DNA from: Affinirhizobium lemnae
Lineage (GTDB): Bacteria > Pseudomonadota > Alphaproteobacteria > Rhizobiales > Rhizobiaceae
DNA length: 64,000 bases
Reading direction: 5' to 3'
Assembly: GCF_022968395.1 (NCBI RefSeq)
Contig: NZ_JALJQZ010000013.1
Span: 1-64,000, forward strand
The position numbers and the translations under genes are program-made. Positions 16,871 to 27,183 of this stretch are shown here, one piece after another; within the stretch, counting starts at the first letter, position 1, and each line of letters begins with the position of its first letter. The notes under the pieces were generated by a model. The model made no database searches and was not told the DNA's origin. It was given only the letters and a program-made list of their open reading frames with translations.

Positions 16871-17635
16871 ATGAAATCTTTTCTGAAGTTGCTTACCGTC
16901 GGGCTACTGGCCTCCGCTACCGTTGTCGCGCCTGGAACTGCTGCAAACGCTCTAGATGATCAGCAGAAAAAAGACTTCGGCGCATTTATCCGCGAGTATC
17001 TGATTGCAAATCCCGAGATCATGCTTGAAGTTCAGGACGCTCTGGAAAAGAAACAGCAGGACGCACGAACCTCTCAAGCCTCGGAGGGTATTGCAGCAAA
17101 CAGCAAGGCAATCTTTTCAACAGCCAGCGACATCACCTTGGGTAATCCGAACGGTGATGTGACGATCGTTGAGTTTTTCGATTACAACTGCACGTATTGC
17201 AAGCGCGCCCTAAACGATATGGAAACGATCCTCTCGTCGGACCAGGGGGTGCGTTTCATCCTGAAAGAATTCCCGATTCTCGGCCCTGATTCCATGGCCG
17301 CCCACCGCGTTGCCAGCGCCTTTAAGGCTCTAGCGCCGGAGAAGTATCCGCAGTTCCACAAACAGCTTCTCGGCGGGCAGCAGCGGGCAACAGAACAGAC
17401 CGCCATTGCTGTCGCAACGGCCCTGGGTGTCAGCGAAGCCGCAATCCGGAAATCGATGAAGGACAATCCGAACGACCAGCAAATCCGTGCGACTTATGAG
17501 CTCGCCAACAATCTCGGCGTCACCGGCACACCCTTCTATGTTGTCGGCAACGAGGCCGTGTTTGGTGCTGTTGGACATGAGGAACTGTCCAGCAAGATCA
17601 GCAACATGCGCGCCTGTGGCAAGGCAACCTGCTGA
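16871..17635 (+). CDS. Periplasmic DsbA/Com1-like thiol-disulfide oxidoreductase
   Basis: 254 residues. A signal peptide (MKSFLKLLTVGLLASATVVA, cleavage near ANA) leads to a helical N-terminal region resembling the ScsC/Com1 trimerisation stalk, then a thioredoxin fold with the active site Cys107-Thr-Tyr-Cys110 (FFDYNCTYCKRAL). The cis-proline loop is in GVTGTPFYVV. Further cysteines near the end (MRACGKATC) are unusual and may form a structural disulfide. It would oxidise or isomerise disulfides of periplasmic proteins. Ribosome-binding site GAGGATAG precedes the ATG. Family is confident; the exact role (oxidase or isomerase) is not. Confidence 0.88.
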   Translation: MKSFLKLLTVGLLASATVVAPGTAANALDDQQKKDFGAFIREYLIANPEIMLEVQDALEKKQQDARTSQASEGIAANSKAIFSTASDITLGNPNGDVTIVEFFDYNCTYCKRALNDMETILSSDQGVRFILKEFPILGPDSMAAHRVASAFKALAPEKYPQFHKQLLGGQQRATEQTAIAVATALGVSEAAIRKSMKDNPNDQQIRATYELANNLGVTGTPFYVVGNEAVFGAVGHEELSSKISNMRACGKATC

Positions 17636-17790
17636 TCAACGTCCTACGGCCTCATCCTAAGGCCTTCACGGCGCGGTGAATTCAGAATATTCGCTGAGTA
17701 AACTCGGTTATTCACGGCTTTCGTGGCCGGGGGCTTTCCCTTACCATTCTGCCGGTCTATAGGTTTCCCTGGTTTTATGGTAGGAATTCC

Positions 17791-18228
17791 ATGAGCAAGA
17801 CAATTTTTGTCCTCAACGGACCGAACCTGAATATGCTGGGTAAGCGGGAGCCTGGAATATACGGCGGCAAGACACTCAACGATATCGAGAGTGAATGTGT
17901 GGCAGCCGGTCGGCAACTGGGGTTCGATGTCGAATGTTTTCAAAGCAATCACGAGGGCATTCTGGTTGATCGCCTTCACGAAGCCGATGATCGCGCTATT
18001 GGCGTCGTCATCAATCCCGGCGCGTACGGGCATACGTCGATCGCGCTTCACGACGCCGTAAGAGCGATCTCGGTTCCCGTGATCGAAGTGCATATCTCAA
18101 ATATCCACGCCCGTGAGGAGTTCCGACACAAATCGATGATCGCACCAGCGGCCAAAGGCATGATCTGCGGCTTGGGTCCGGGCGGTTATATCCTGGCATT
18201 GCACGCACTGCACAACATCACCAATTAA
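17791..18228 (+). CDS. aroQ: 3-dehydroquinate dehydratase, type II
   Basis: 145 residues, the normal length for the dodecameric type II enzyme of the shikimate pathway. Visible signatures are [20 protein letters not shown] (catalytic Tyr in IYG), [34 protein letters not shown] and [15 protein letters not shown] (catalytic His). NPGAY is followed by G where many homologues have T, a mild change. It is immediately upstream of accB and accC and spaced 25 nt from accB, so an aroQ-accB-accC transcript is likely, as is common in alphaproteobacteria. Confidence 0.95.
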   Translation: MSKTIFVLNGPNLNMLGKREPGIYGGKTLNDIESECVAAGRQLGFDVECFQSNHEGILVDRLHEADDRAIGVVINPGAYGHTSIALHDAVRAISVPVIEVHISNIHAREEFRHKSMIAPAAKGMICGLGPGGYILALHALHNITN

Positions 18229-18253
18229 GAACAACAGAGCACATAGGTTGACC

Positions 18254-18730
18254 ATGTCTGAGAAGAAGAACGGTTTCGACAAGGGGTTGATCCGCGATCT
18301 GGCGAACATCCTCAACGATACCGATTTGACAGAGATTGAAATCGAGCAGGACGATCTGCGCATTCGCGTATCTCGCACAATTCAGGCGCCGCAGTACATC
18401 CAGGCGCCAGTCCCGGCTCTACAGCATTATGCAGCGCCCGCCGCTGCACCTGCCGCGAACGTACCCGCAGCAGCACTCGAACCTGCAAAAGATCGTTCCA
18501 AGGCTGTCACTGCACCAATGGTTGGGACAGTTTATCTGTCGCCCGCCCCTGGCGCACGGTCCTTCATTGAAGTTGGTGCGACCGTAAAGGAAGGGCAAAC
18601 GCTTCTGATCATCGAGGCCATGAAGACCATGAACCAAATCCCTGCACCGCGTTCGGGCAAGGTGACGGAAATCATCGTCAATGACGCGCAGCCCGTTGAG
18701 TACGGCGAACCGCTCGTTGTGATCGAATAA
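18254..18730 (+). CDS. accB: Acetyl-CoA carboxylase, biotin carboxyl carrier protein
   Basis: 158 residues. The N-terminal domain ([20 protein letters not shown]) is joined by an Ala/Pro-rich linker to the C-terminal biotinyl domain. The biotinylated lysine is in [12 protein letters not shown] (Lys near 124); AMKT in place of AMKM is common in rhizobia. It carries the CO2 between biotin carboxylase and carboxyltransferase in the first step of fatty-acid synthesis. The ATG at 18254 is taken as start; a TTG six bases earlier is less likely. accC follows after 9 nt. The biotin ligase that would modify it, birA, lies at 58479-59249 in this window. Confidence 0.95.
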   Translation: MSEKKNGFDKGLIRDLANILNDTDLTEIEIEQDDLRIRVSRTIQAPQYIQAPVPALQHYAAPAAAPAANVPAAALEPAKDRSKAVTAPMVGTVYLSPAPGARSFIEVGATVKEGQTLLIIEAMKTMNQIPAPRSGKVTEIIVNDAQPVEYGEPLVVIE

Positions 18731-18739
18731 GGCGGTCTC

Positions 18740-20089
18740 ATGATTTCGAAAATCCTCATTGCCAACCGTGGCGAAATTGCCCTTCGCGTTCTGCGAGCGT
18801 GTAAGGAACTTGGCATCCCAACCGTCGCCGTTCATTCAACGGCTGACGCTGACGCAATGCATGTCCGTCTGGCAGACGAAAGCGTATGTATTGGCCCTCC
18901 GCCATCACGTGATAGCTATCTCAACATCCACCAGATCGTGGCGGCTTGCGAAATCACGGGTGCGGATGCAGTGCATCCTGGTTACGGCTTCCTGTCGGAA
19001 AATGCCAAGTTCGCGGATATTCTTGAAGCGCATGGCATTACATTCATCGGACCAACTGCCGAGCATATTCGCCTGATGGGTGACAAGATCACGGCTAAGA
19101 AGACGGCTGTCGAGCTTAGCATTCCAGTCGTTCCGGGCTCCGATGGAGAAGTGACGCCCGAAAACGCTTCGGAAATCGCGCGGCAGATAGGCTTCCCGGT
19201 CCTAATCAAAGCTACTGCCGGCGGTGGCGGTCGTGGCATGAAGGTCGCCAAAACCGAGGCCGATCTTGAGGAAGCCTTCAATACAGCCCGTTCGGAAGCG
19301 GCTGCCGCATTTGGCAATGATGCCGTCTACATGGAGAAGTATCTCGGCAAGCCTCGCCACATCGAGATCCAGGTCGTGGGTGACGGGGCCGGCAATGCTA
19401 TCCACCTCGGAGAACGCGATTGCTCGCTTCAGCGCCGTCACCAGAAGGTTTGGGAAGAGGCAAATTCCCCTGCCCTGAATGTCGATCAACGCATGAAGAT
19501 AGGTCAGATCTGCGCTGACGCAATGAAGAAGATGAAGTACCGCGGTGCCGGTACGATTGAATTCCTGTATGAGAATGGCGAATTCTACTTCATCGAGATG
19601 AATACGCGTCTTCAGGTCGAGCATCCAATCACCGAAGCCATCACCGGTATCGATCTCGTTCATGAGCAGATCCGCGTTGCCTCTGGCGCCGGGCTTTCCG
19701 TAACCCAGGATGAGATCAGTTTTTCCGGTCACGCGATTGAGTGCCGCATCAACGCCGAAGACCCGCGTACGTTCGTTCCGTCTCCGGGAACGATCACACA
19801 CTTCCACGCGCCGGGTGGCTTGGGTGTTCGTGTCGATTCGGGCGCCTATGCGGGTTACAAGATCCCTCCCTACTATGACAGCCTGATCGGCAAGCTCATC
19901 GTCCACGGTCGGACTCGCGTCGAATGCATGATGCGTCTGCGCCGCGTGCTCGACGAATTCGTCGTTGACGGTATCAAGACGACACTGCCGCTTTTCCAGG
20001 ATCTCGTTTCCAACCAGGATATCGCCAACGGTGACTACGATATCCACTGGCTGGAAAAGTATCTGACTGGCGACAAGCCCAGCGCGTAG
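18740..20089 (+). CDS. accC: Acetyl-CoA carboxylase, biotin carboxylase subunit
   Basis: 449 residues, full length. ATP-grasp enzyme that carboxylates biotin on AccB using bicarbonate and ATP. Diagnostic runs include [28 protein letters not shown], the glycine-rich ATP loop [31 protein letters not shown] and [16 protein letters not shown] (catalytic Arg in the NTRLQVEH motif). It starts 9 nt after accB and ends 2 nt before aat, so the unit is tightly packed. Confidence 0.97.
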   Translation: MISKILIANRGEIALRVLRACKELGIPTVAVHSTADADAMHVRLADESVCIGPPPSRDSYLNIHQIVAACEITGADAVHPGYGFLSENAKFADILEAHGITFIGPTAEHIRLMGDKITAKKTAVELSIPVVPGSDGEVTPENASEIARQIGFPVLIKATAGGGGRGMKVAKTEADLEEAFNTARSEAAAAFGNDAVYMEKYLGKPRHIEIQVVGDGAGNAIHLGERDCSLQRRHQKVWEEANSPALNVDQRMKIGQICADAMKKMKYRGAGTIEFLYENGEFYFIEMNTRLQVEHPITEAITGIDLVHEQIRVASGAGLSVTQDEISFSGHAIECRINAEDPRTFVPSPGTITHFHAPGGLGVRVDSGAYAGYKIPPYYDSLIGKLIVHGRTRVECMMRLRRVLDEFVVDGIKTTLPLFQDLVSNQDIANGDYDIHWLEKYLTGDKPSA

Positions 20090-20091
20090 TC

Positions 20092-20709
20092 ATGGCAGGT
20101 CGGCGCGGCAGATATTATCCCGCCATCACGCCGGAAATTCTGCTGCGCGCCTATTCCATCGGTCTGTTTCCGATGGCCGAATCAGCGGACGACCCGGAAG
20201 TCTTCTGGGTCGAGCCAGAACTGCGGGGCATCATTCCATTGGATGCCTTCCATGTATCTAAGAGCCTTCACAAGGCCGTTCGGCAGCAAGCTTTCTCAAT
20301 TCGCCGTAACACGGCATTCGAAGCCGTAATGACGGGCTGCGCCGAATCAGCGCCCGATAGACCGACGACCTGGATCAACTCCACAATCCGATCGCTCTAC
20401 AAACAGCTCCATGCCATGGGTCATGCGCACAGTGTTGAAGCCTGGGAAGGCGGTCAACTGGTCGGCGGGCTTTACGGAGTGTCCCTGGGCGCTGTATTCT
20501 TTGGAGAAAGCATGTTCTCCCGGCGCACGAATGCGTCGAAGATCTGCCTTGTACATCTCGTCAATCATCTGCGTGCTAACGATTTTCACCTACTGGACAC
20601 GCAATTCACGACTGATCATCTGAAAACGTTTGGCGCAATCGACATCCCGAAACAGGTTTATCTCGAACTGCTGAAAGCAGCTGTCGAACTGCCTAACCGC
20701 CCCTTCTGA
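20092..20709 (+). CDS. aat: Leucyl/phenylalanyl-tRNA-protein transferase
   Basis: 205 residues. The enzyme adds Leu or Phe from charged tRNA to proteins with N-terminal Lys or Arg, making N-degrons for ClpS/ClpAP. Conserved segments are [54 protein letters not shown] and [21 protein letters not shown], then the [14 protein letters not shown] end. It sits 2 nt after accC, so translational coupling is likely even though the function is unrelated to fatty-acid synthesis. Confidence 0.95.
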   Translation: MAGRRGRYYPAITPEILLRAYSIGLFPMAESADDPEVFWVEPELRGIIPLDAFHVSKSLHKAVRQQAFSIRRNTAFEAVMTGCAESAPDRPTTWINSTIRSLYKQLHAMGHAHSVEAWEGGQLVGGLYGVSLGAVFFGESMFSRRTNASKICLVHLVNHLRANDFHLLDTQFTTDHLKTFGAIDIPKQVYLELLKAAVELPNRPF

Positions 20710-20784
20710 TCAGTGACGGCTGATCCTCCCAGGCATTGACCACCAGGGAACCCAATACAGTTTGAGGCCGAATGCGATGCGAGT

Positions 20785-21222
20785 TTATGGCTTGGCAGCG
20801 GCAGCTGGCTTTGCTGGACTGGCGGGCGGCGGAACATCTGACTTCTGCTTGCAGCCTGTCAGCCAGACGTCGTAGATCGGATGTTCAACAGCATTAAGAC
20901 CAGGGCTGTCGGCAAACATCCATCCCGTAAAGATCCGCCTTATCTTGCGATCAAGGGTGATTTCATCAACTTCAATAAAGCCGTCCACCTTTTGCGCTTC
21001 TGTGTCATCGCGCGAGAAACAGGCTTTGGGCGTTACCTGCAAGGCTCCGTACTGGACAGTCTCATTCACATAGACATCAAAGCGGGTAATACGACCAGTG
21101 ATCTTGTCGATACCTGAGAATTCTGCAACCGGATTTTCGATACGGGCCGCGGAAGCAGGTGCAACCATCACCAGACAGAGCGCCATTCCCAGAAGCAGCG
21201 AACGAACGGATCTATGGGACAT
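20785..21222 (-). CDS. Secreted DUF2155 family protein
   Basis: 145 residues from the ATG at 21222, where the signal peptide begins (MSHRSVRSLLLGMALCLVM, cleaved near ASA). The mature part matches the alphaproteobacterial DUF2155 pattern: KITGRITRFDVYVNE, YGALQVTPKACFSR, FTGWMFADSPGLNAVEHPIYDVWLTGC. Two cysteines may form a disulfide. The C-terminus is a Pro/Ala-rich tail (PPPASPAKPAAAAKP). Function is unknown; it is exported to the periplasm. It converges with aat and lies downstream of NDUFA12 on the minus strand, separated by a RIME-like repeat. Confidence 0.82.
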   Translation of the reverse strand: MSHRSVRSLLLGMALCLVMVAPASAARIENPVAEFSGIDKITGRITRFDVYVNETVQYGALQVTPKACFSRDDTEAQKVDGFIEVDEITLDRKIRRIFTGWMFADSPGLNAVEHPIYDVWLTGCKQKSDVPPPASPAKPAAAAKP

Positions 21223-21250
21223 GGGAGCGAGACCACCTTCAGAAAATACC

Positions 21251-21355
21251 AAAGCGTGTCGCGATCTTTAGGACTCGCTGCTGACGCTTTATCTCTTTAT
21301 CTTATCGCACGTCGTTATCGCAAAACCGCTGCGCACTTTTGCGGAACATGCTTTA
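21251..21355. repeat. RIME-like 105-bp intergenic repeat, copy A
   Basis: Begins AAAGCGTGTCGC and ends CATGCTTTA. The element is an imperfect palindrome whose ends pair. It shares most bases with the copies at 47687-47791 and 56168-56272, all exactly 105 bp, including the core GTCGTTATCGCAAAACCGC. Sequence and size match what I remember of the rhizobial intergenic mosaic element RIME1; no alignment was run. It lies between the DUF2155 start and the NDUFA12 stop. Confidence 0.85.
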
Positions 21356-21380
21356 GGTCCCGATCAATGCCGGGACCTAA
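21353..21380 (-). terminator. Hairpin 3' of NDUFA12 gene
   Basis: TTAGGTCCCG and CGGGACCTAA form a perfect 10-bp stem with an 8-nt loop, directly abutting the RIME-like repeat and 43 nt past the NDUFA12 stop. No T-run follows on the minus strand, so termination is possible but unproven. It may instead stabilise the mRNA end. Confidence 0.45.
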
Positions 21381-21422
21381 TGGCGATAGTTCAAAAATGT
21401 GGCATGAGATGGAGCAAGACGC

Positions 21423-21821
21423 TCAGGAACCCGGTGTCCATGCATCATAGTCACCGGTGACACGCGGACGCTGACCTGTCGCATCCATAGAGCCCGTTGG
21501 CTTGTACGCGAACGGCGTCCCTGTCAGGTTCTCATGATGTGGCTTCTGCCACTCACGGGCCGCATAATTCTCCTTCGAAGGAGGCGTATCGGTCCGGTAA
21601 TGCATCCAGCCGTGCCAGCCCGGCGGAATAGCTGAAGCTTCGGCGTAACCCTTGTAGATGACCCAGCGACGAGGCAGGCCAAAGGACGTCATGCCGCCTT
21701 CGTAATAGACATTACCCAGTTCATCCTCGCCCACGCGCTTGCCGTTGCGCCACGTAAAGAAGCGCGTGCCAAGCGTCTGGCCATTCCACCAGGTGAAGAT
21801 TTGAAGGAGAAGATTCTTCAT
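21423..21821 (-). CDS. NADH:ubiquinone oxidoreductase subunit NDUFA12 family
   Basis: 132 residues, homologous to the mitochondrial accessory complex I subunit NDUFA12 (B17.2). Typical features are the start MKNLLLQIFTWWNGQTLGTR, the run GNVYYEG, RRWVIYKGYAEASAIPPGWHGWMHY, and PHHENLTGTPFAYKP near the end. It is found in alphaproteobacteria and mitochondria and helps assemble or stabilise the peripheral arm. The main nuo genes in this window (nuoL, M, N) are about 38 kb away, so the subunit is encoded separately, as is usual in rhizobia. Confidence 0.93.
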   Translation of the reverse strand: MKNLLLQIFTWWNGQTLGTRFFTWRNGKRVGEDELGNVYYEGGMTSFGLPRRWVIYKGYAEASAIPPGWHGWMHYRTDTPPSKENYAAREWQKPHHENLTGTPFAYKPTGSMDATGQRPRVTGDYDAWTPGS

Positions 21822-21919
21822 AGTTTTCCAGCGTCCTCGCGAGAGACAAGGAATGTTTCCTTGCCTCGCTTATGCAATCTCGATCCGCGAATGTCCAGCC
21901 TTTAGGGGGTGGATACGCG

Positions 21920-22387
21920 CTATTTGAAGTGCATTCTGAAGCCTGTGTAGTCCGGCGAAAAACCGGCCCTCTCGTAGAAAGCCCGGGTTCCGTCACGGTC
22001 ACTTCGATGCGTGATTTGCACCAGCCGGCAACCGCGTCGTTTCGCCTCGCTCACGGCGAACTCCAAAAGCTTGGAGCCGATCCCCTGTCCGCGTTTGTCG
22101 GAACGCGTATGAACCGCCTCGATGACCCCCGTCAAACCTCCGCGGCCGCGCAGCGTTCTTAGAAATGCAAGCTGAAAGCTGGCAACGACTTCGCCACCCT
22201 GTTCGGCGACGTAAAGCTGCTCGTTCAGCGACTGGTCAATTATGTGAAATGCTTTGACGTAGTCATCATATGCATGCTCGTCGCTGGTATCACCATGGCC
22301 GCCATGCTCATCCTCCTCAAAAAGCCGGATCAATTCAGAAAGATCACTTTCCCTGGCTCTTCTGATATGCAAGTCGCTGTCAGTCAT
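21920..22387 (-). CDS. GNAT family N-acetyltransferase
   Basis: 155 residues with an acyl-CoA binding core: VIEAVHTRSDKRGQGIGSKLLEFAVSEAKRRGC, where RGQGIG is the pyrophosphate loop, then the C-terminal TRAFYERAGF-type helix (GTRAFYERAGFSPDYTGFRM). It resembles the PaiA/PhnO-like small-molecule or aminoacyl acetyltransferases of the family. Substrate cannot be told. It is the last of two GNAT genes directly downstream of gatB, separated from the next by only 12 nt. Confidence 0.88.
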   Translation of the reverse strand: MTDSDLHIRRARESDLSELIRLFEEDEHGGHGDTSDEHAYDDYVKAFHIIDQSLNEQLYVAEQGGEVVASFQLAFLRTLRGRGGLTGVIEAVHTRSDKRGQGIGSKLLEFAVSEAKRRGCRLVQITHRSDRDGTRAFYERAGFSPDYTGFRMHFK

Positions 22388-22399
22388 GGCACTCCTCCC

Positions 22400-22900
22400 T
22401 TAGTGCGCGAGCGGCTTCTCCATGATGATTGCTTCAATACCACTATTGTCCTGACCGCAGTTCTTGGTGCGGTCAACTTCCGTGAAGCCTAGTCGCGTAT
22501 AGAAGGAAATTGCGCGTTCGTTCGCTACGTCAACTTCCAGGCGAAGAATTTCGGCATCTGGGAAACAGGTTTCTAACTCGGCAAAGAGATCCCGCCCGAT
22601 TCCTTCATTCTGGCAGGTCGGATGCACGTAGAGCTGATGCAGGACTGCGGTCTTTGTCATCGTAGGCGACATGGCGGCAAATCCCATGCCACCAATCCGC
22701 TTTCCGTCATCGGCAACCAGAAACTCGCCGTCCTTCAGGTTGATCCTCTTCAGGATGGCCTCTGCGCTATGCAAGCTTGTGACGAGTGAGCCCACCTTCA
22801 GCGGACCATGGATGGGATCATAGGTCGCGTGCCATGTCTCCGCCAATAGCTTTCGCACCGGCTCTACGTCCTTTGGGCCCGCTGTGCGAATGAAAAACAT
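22400..22900 (-). CDS. GNAT family N-acetyltransferase
   Basis: 166 residues. Conserved acetyl-CoA motif region VLHQLYVHPTCQNEGIGRDLFAELE (QNEGIG loop) and the closing ANERAISFYTRLGFTEV. The N-terminal half (IRTAGPKDVEPVRKLLAETWHATYDPI) is like the family that includes RimI-like and toxin-resistance acetyltransferases. Substrate unknown. It begins 36 nt downstream of gatB and ends 12 nt before another GNAT gene, so it is probably in the gatB transcript. Confidence 0.88.
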   Translation of the reverse strand: MFFIRTAGPKDVEPVRKLLAETWHATYDPIHGPLKVGSLVTSLHSAEAILKRINLKDGEFLVADDGKRIGGMGFAAMSPTMTKTAVLHQLYVHPTCQNEGIGRDLFAELETCFPDAEILRLEVDVANERAISFYTRLGFTEVDRTKNCGQDNSGIEAIIMEKPLAH

Positions 22901-22936
22901 GGAACAGCCCTCTCTCGGAGAAGCAAGGCCGAAGCC

Positions 22937-24439
22937 TTACTCCTCGATGCCCAGCTTTGCCTTTACCAGCGCCTGCACAGCCTGCGGGTTGGCCTTGCCA
23001 CCGGTCGATTTCATTACCTGGCCCACGAACCAGCCGGCCAGCGTTGGCTTCGCCTTGACCTTGGCGACCTGATCGGGGTTTGCGGCGATAATATCGTCGA
23101 CGGCCTTCTCGATGGCGCCGGTATCGGTCACCTGCTTCATGCCGCGGCTTTCCACGATTTCCGCAGGATCGCCGCCTTCGTTGAAGACGATTTCGAACAG
23201 GTCTTTGGCTATCTTGCCGGAGATGGTCTCAGCCTTGATGAGATCGATGATACCACCGAGCTGAGCAGGAGAAACCGGAGTCTCTTCAATGCCTTTGCCA
23301 GCTTTGTTCAAGGCGCCAAGCAAGTCGTTGATAACCCAGTTCGCCGCCGTCTTGCCATCACGCCCTTCAGCAACCGACTCGAAATAATCGGCAATTGCCT
23401 TCTCGGACACGAGCACAGAGGCGTCATAAACCGAAAGCCCCAGTTCGCGTACAAATCGGGCCTTCTTGTCATCCGGCAATTCCGGCAGATCGCTCTTCAG
23501 TGCCTCCACGAAAGCATCGTCAAATTCCAGCGGCAGCAGATCCGGATCCGGGAAGTAGCGGTAATCATGCGCATCTTCCTTGGAGCGCATCGAGCGCGTC
23601 TCGCCCTTGCCCGGATCGAACAGGCGAGTTTCCTGGTCGATTGAGCCGCCGTCTTCCAGAATCGCGATCTGGCGGCGTGCTTCGTATTCAATCGCCTGGC
23701 CAATGAAACGGATGGAGTTGACGTTCTTGATTTCGCAACGTGTGCCAAAGGCTTCGCCTGGACGGCGCACGGAAACGTTCACGTCGGCGCGCATGGAGCC
23801 CTCGTCCATGTTGCCATCACAGGTGCCGAGATAGCGCACGATGGATCGCAGCTTTGTCATGTAGGCCTTCGCCTCATCCGAGGAGCGCATGTCCGGCTTG
23901 GATACGATTTCCATCAGGGCAACGCCTGAACGGTTCAGATCAACATAGGACATGGTCGGATGCTGGTCGTGCATGGATTTGCCAGCGTCCTGCTCAAGGT
24001 GCAGGCGCTCGATACCGATCTCGATGTCTTCGAAATTGCCCTGACGATCTGGCCCCAGCGAAATGATGATCTTGCCTTCGCCGACGATCGGATCCTTGAA
24101 CTGGGAAATCTGGTAGCCCTGCGGCAGGTCCGGATAGAAATAGTTCTTGCGATCGAAAATCGAGCGGTTGTTGATCTGCGCCTTGAGGCCGAGACCTGTC
24201 CGCACTGCCTGCTTCACGCATTCTTCGTTGATCACGGGCAGCATGCCGGGCATGGCTGCATCCACCAGCGACACGTTGGAATTTGGCGCCTTGCCGAACT
24301 CGGTGGAAGCGCCGGAGAACAGTTTGGACTGTGAAAGAACCTGCGCGTGAACTTCCATGCCGATGATGATTTCCCAATCACCCGTGGCACCGGGAATCAG
24401 ACGTTTCGGATCAGGTGTGCGCGTATCGACAAGGGTCAT
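22937..24439 (-). CDS. gatB: Aspartyl/glutamyl-tRNA(Asn/Gln) amidotransferase subunit B
   Basis: 500 residues. GatB is the kinase/tRNA-binding subunit that activates Glu-tRNA(Gln) or Asp-tRNA(Asn) for amidation. Features: [86 protein letters not shown], and a C-terminal YqeY-like domain that holds the tRNA D-loop. It is separated from gatA by a GNAT gene and a terminator, so its expression may be partly independent of gatCA. Confidence 0.97.
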   Translation of the reverse strand: MTLVDTRTPDPKRLIPGATGDWEIIIGMEVHAQVLSQSKLFSGASTEFGKAPNSNVSLVDAAMPGMLPVINEECVKQAVRTGLGLKAQINNRSIFDRKNYFYPDLPQGYQISQFKDPIVGEGKIIISLGPDRQGNFEDIEIGIERLHLEQDAGKSMHDQHPTMSYVDLNRSGVALMEIVSKPDMRSSDEAKAYMTKLRSIVRYLGTCDGNMDEGSMRADVNVSVRRPGEAFGTRCEIKNVNSIRFIGQAIEYEARRQIAILEDGGSIDQETRLFDPGKGETRSMRSKEDAHDYRYFPDPDLLPLEFDDAFVEALKSDLPELPDDKKARFVRELGLSVYDASVLVSEKAIADYFESVAEGRDGKTAANWVINDLLGALNKAGKGIEETPVSPAQLGGIIDLIKAETISGKIAKDLFEIVFNEGGDPAEIVESRGMKQVTDTGAIEKAVDDIIAANPDQVAKVKAKPTLAGWFVGQVMKSTGGKANPQAVQALVKAKLGIEE

Positions 24440-24536
24440 CTTAAAGGCTCTTCATGCGGTCAAATGGGTTGAATGTCAGGTAGAGCAATTGGTGAAGCGG
24501 TGCAAGCTTTGAGGCCTAGCACCTCGTCGTTAGAGG

Positions 24537-25046
24537 TTAAAACTCGACGCCGTAGCCCGCTGGTACCGGGGCAACCAGTTGCTTGGACATACCAACGGAT
24601 TGCACATCCTGATCAAGCTTCGGCGCATAGGCGATCGACAGCCAGTTGACCCGATAACCGTTCTTTTCAAAGAAACTGACCGCATCCGTATTGTGCGCAT
24701 GCGTTTCCAGCTTGATTTCATCGAAACCATGCTGGCGGACTTCTTCTTCAACGGCTTGAAGGAGTTCAGAACCGAGACCTCGCCGCTGATGGTCCGGGTC
24801 GATCCAGAAATCGGTTATCTTTTCGTCCAGCGCTTCGCGGGATGCCCATCCGGCAGGGACACCGCCTTCCTCAATCACCGTAATCTTAACCCAGGAGGAT
24901 CGAACGAAGTCTCCAAATGCACGTAATGCATTTTGCAGCATCGCCTCCGTGCCGCCAATGGGGCCCATGGCCTGGGCCCAGGCTCGCAGACCTATGCCTG
25001 TCAGCGCATCAATCTCGTCTTCACGGGCATTGCGAACATGATGCAT
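24537..25046 (-). CDS. GNAT family N-acetyltransferase
   Basis: 169 residues. The core reads ITDFWIDPDHQRRGLGSELLQAVEEEVRQHG, with QRRGLG as the acetyl-CoA pyrophosphate loop, followed by HAHNTDAVSFFEKNGYRVNW. The target is unknown. It lies between gatA and gatB on the same strand, about 100 nt before gatB. A strong terminator (25152-25188) separates it from gatA, so it may start a second transcript. Confidence 0.88.
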   Translation of the reverse strand: MHHVRNAREDEIDALTGIGLRAWAQAMGPIGGTEAMLQNALRAFGDFVRSSWVKITVIEEGGVPAGWASREALDEKITDFWIDPDHQRRGLGSELLQAVEEEVRQHGFDEIKLETHAHNTDAVSFFEKNGYRVNWLSIAYAPKLDQDVQSVGMSKQLVAPVPAGYGVEF

Positions 25047-25151
25047 GAAAATCCCCGGAACGTCGCCACGATTAGATCATTGCCGGACGGTGTTTCCAAG
25101 CCCGTCAAAGGGATTAGCCTGCGATATAGAGATCTTTGTTGAAAACTGGTC

Positions 25152-25188
25152 AACAAAAAGGACCGGTCCAATGGATGAGCCGGTCCTT
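25152..25188 (-). terminator. Terminator of gatCA
   Basis: On the minus strand AAGGACCGG and CCGGTCCTT pair perfectly over 9 bp around a 13-nt loop, directly followed by TTT and then GTTG. It starts 30 nt after the gatA stop. A textbook intrinsic terminator with a short T-run. Confidence 0.8.
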
Positions 25189-25217
25189 CTGCAGTCGGCT
25201 ATTGGAACTCAAAGGTG

Positions 25218-26699
25218 TTACCACCACTTGGCGGGGGTGAATTTTCCGGCTGCCTGTTCGATCACATGCGCCGTCTTGAACAGGGTTTCTTCTTCGAACG
25301 GCTTGCCGATGATCTGCAGGCCCAGCGGCAACCCCTTGTGATCAAGGCCAGCCGGAACCGAAATGCCAGGCAAACCGGCCATGTTTAGCGTGACCGTGAA
25401 GACGTCCTGCAGGTACATCTTAACCGGATCTGCGGCGAGTTCCTTGTCACCGATGGCAAAGGCGGAAGACGGCGTGATAGGTGCCAGTATAGCATCGACG
25501 CCCGCATGAAACGCTTCTTCGAAGTCACGCTTGATGAGAGTGCGAACCTTCTGCGCCTTCAGGTAATAGGCGTCGTAATAGCCGGCCGAGAGAACATAGG
25601 TTCCGATCATGATGCGGCGCTGAACTTCCTTGCCGAAGCCAGCAGCGCGGCTCTTCTCGTACATGTCGGCAATGTCCTTGCCGTCAACGCGAAGGCCGTA
25701 GCGAACGCCGTCATAGCGCGCAAGGTTGGACGATGCTTCAGCGGGTGCCACGATATAATAGGCCGGAAGCGCATATTTGGTGTGTGGCAGCGAAATTTCG
25801 ACGACTTCAGCGCCGGCATCCTTCAGCCATTCCACACCCTGCTGCCAGAGCTTTTCGATTTCCTCTGGCATGCCCACGATACGATATTCCTTCGGAATGC
25901 CGATCTTCATACCCTTGACCGACTGACCAAGTGAAGCTTCGTAATCCGGCACCGGCAAATCGACAGAGGTCGTGTCCTTGGTGTCGACGCTTGCCATGCT
26001 CTTCAGCAGGATTGCTGCGTCGCGCACATCGCGCGCGATCGGACCAGCCTGATCCAGCGACGAGGCATAGGCAACGATACCCCAGCGGGAGCAACGGCCA
26101 TAGGTAGGCTTGATGCCGACCGTGCCAGTAAAGGCTGCAGGCTGGCGGATGGAGCCACCGGTGTCGGTTGCGGTCGCACCGGCGCACAGATGCGCCGCGA
26201 CTGCAGCAGCGGAGCCCCCTGAAGAGCCGCCCGGCACCAGTTTTTCGTCCGAACCCTTGGCCTTCCAAGGGTTTACCGAGGGTCCGTAATAGGAGCTTTC
26301 GTTGGATGAACCCATCGCGAATTCATCCATGTTCAGCTTGCCGAGCATTACGGCACCGTGATTCCAGAGGTTCTGGGTGACGGTCGATTCGTACTTCGGC
26401 TTGAACCCATCGAGAATGTGGCTGCAGGCCTGCGTGTGGATATCACGCGTTGCGAATAGATCCTTCACGCCAAGCGGAATACCCTCAAGCGGGCCGCCCT
26501 TGCCGTCTGCCAGTCGCGCATCCGAGGCTTTCGCCATCTCGCGCGCCTTGTCGGGCGTTACGGTCACGTAGGCGTTCAGGGCGCCGTTGGCAGCGTCGAT
26601 GGCCGACAGGTAAGCGTCCGTCAATTCGACCGCCGTAATTTCACGGCCCTTCAGTTTGGCGCGCGCTTCGGAAATGGTAAGGTTGGTAAGTTCGGTCAT
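25218..26699 (-). CDS. gatA: Aspartyl/glutamyl-tRNA(Asn/Gln) amidotransferase subunit A
   Basis: 493 residues of the amidase-signature family. GatA releases ammonia from Gln for tRNA-dependent amidation. The catalytic Lys-Ser-Ser triad is recognisable: Lys in LGVKDLFAT, Ser in [14 protein letters not shown], and the serine-rich [18 protein letters not shown]. Its presence means Gln-tRNA or Asn-tRNA is made by the indirect route. It is encoded 60 nt downstream of gatC. Confidence 0.97.
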   Translation of the reverse strand: MTELTNLTISEARAKLKGREITAVELTDAYLSAIDAANGALNAYVTVTPDKAREMAKASDARLADGKGGPLEGIPLGVKDLFATRDIHTQACSHILDGFKPKYESTVTQNLWNHGAVMLGKLNMDEFAMGSSNESSYYGPSVNPWKAKGSDEKLVPGGSSGGSAAAVAAHLCAGATATDTGGSIRQPAAFTGTVGIKPTYGRCSRWGIVAYASSLDQAGPIARDVRDAAILLKSMASVDTKDTTSVDLPVPDYEASLGQSVKGMKIGIPKEYRIVGMPEEIEKLWQQGVEWLKDAGAEVVEISLPHTKYALPAYYIVAPAEASSNLARYDGVRYGLRVDGKDIADMYEKSRAAGFGKEVQRRIMIGTYVLSAGYYDAYYLKAQKVRTLIKRDFEEAFHAGVDAILAPITPSSAFAIGDKELAADPVKMYLQDVFTVTLNMAGLPGISVPAGLDHKGLPLGLQIIGKPFEEETLFKTAHVIEQAAGKFTPAKWW

Positions 26700-26759
26700 C
26701 GTGATCTCGAATTTTGCTTAAGGCTGCGTTGAAGGTCGGTGCTGCGGAATGGTCCGCGC

Positions 26760-27047
26760 TTACTCGACGACCTTCGGCACGAGGAAAAAGTTCTGATCTG
26801 AATTGGGGGCATTGGCCACGATATCGGCAGCCTTATCACCATCCGTCACCGCATCGGCGCGCTTGCGCATGGTGATTGGCGTAACGGATGTCATGGGCTC
26901 GACCCCGCTGACATCGACCTCGGAAAGCAGCTCAACAAATCCAAGGATACCATTCAATTCGCCCGTCATCCGCTCCAGATCATCTTCGGAAACTGCAATG
27001 CGGGAAAGGCGCGCAACGCGCTTGACGGTAGCGATATCGACGGACAT
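26760..27047 (-). CDS. gatC: Aspartyl/glutamyl-tRNA(Asn/Gln) amidotransferase subunit C
   Basis: 95 residues from ATG 27047 ([20 protein letters not shown]), preceded by the ribosome-binding site CGGAGAAG. GatC is the belt subunit that holds GatA and GatB together. It ends with the conserved [18 protein letters not shown]. Upstream in-frame codons to 27119 have no family similarity. First gene of the gatCA unit. Confidence 0.96.
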   Translation of the reverse strand: MSVDIATVKRVARLSRIAVSEDDLERMTGELNGILGFVELLSEVDVSGVEPMTSVTPITMRKRADAVTDGDKAADIVANAPNSDQNFFLVPKVVE

Positions 27048-27183
27048 GGAACTTCTCCGGATGAAATTTCCTCCCGCTATAATGGCCATATCCGGCATTC
27101 GCAACGGTTTTAGCCGCAAGGCGGACGGAGTTGTGACGGAAATCGGCGCGGTTGGCCCAAGACGCCGCGCCGATTACGTAAGG

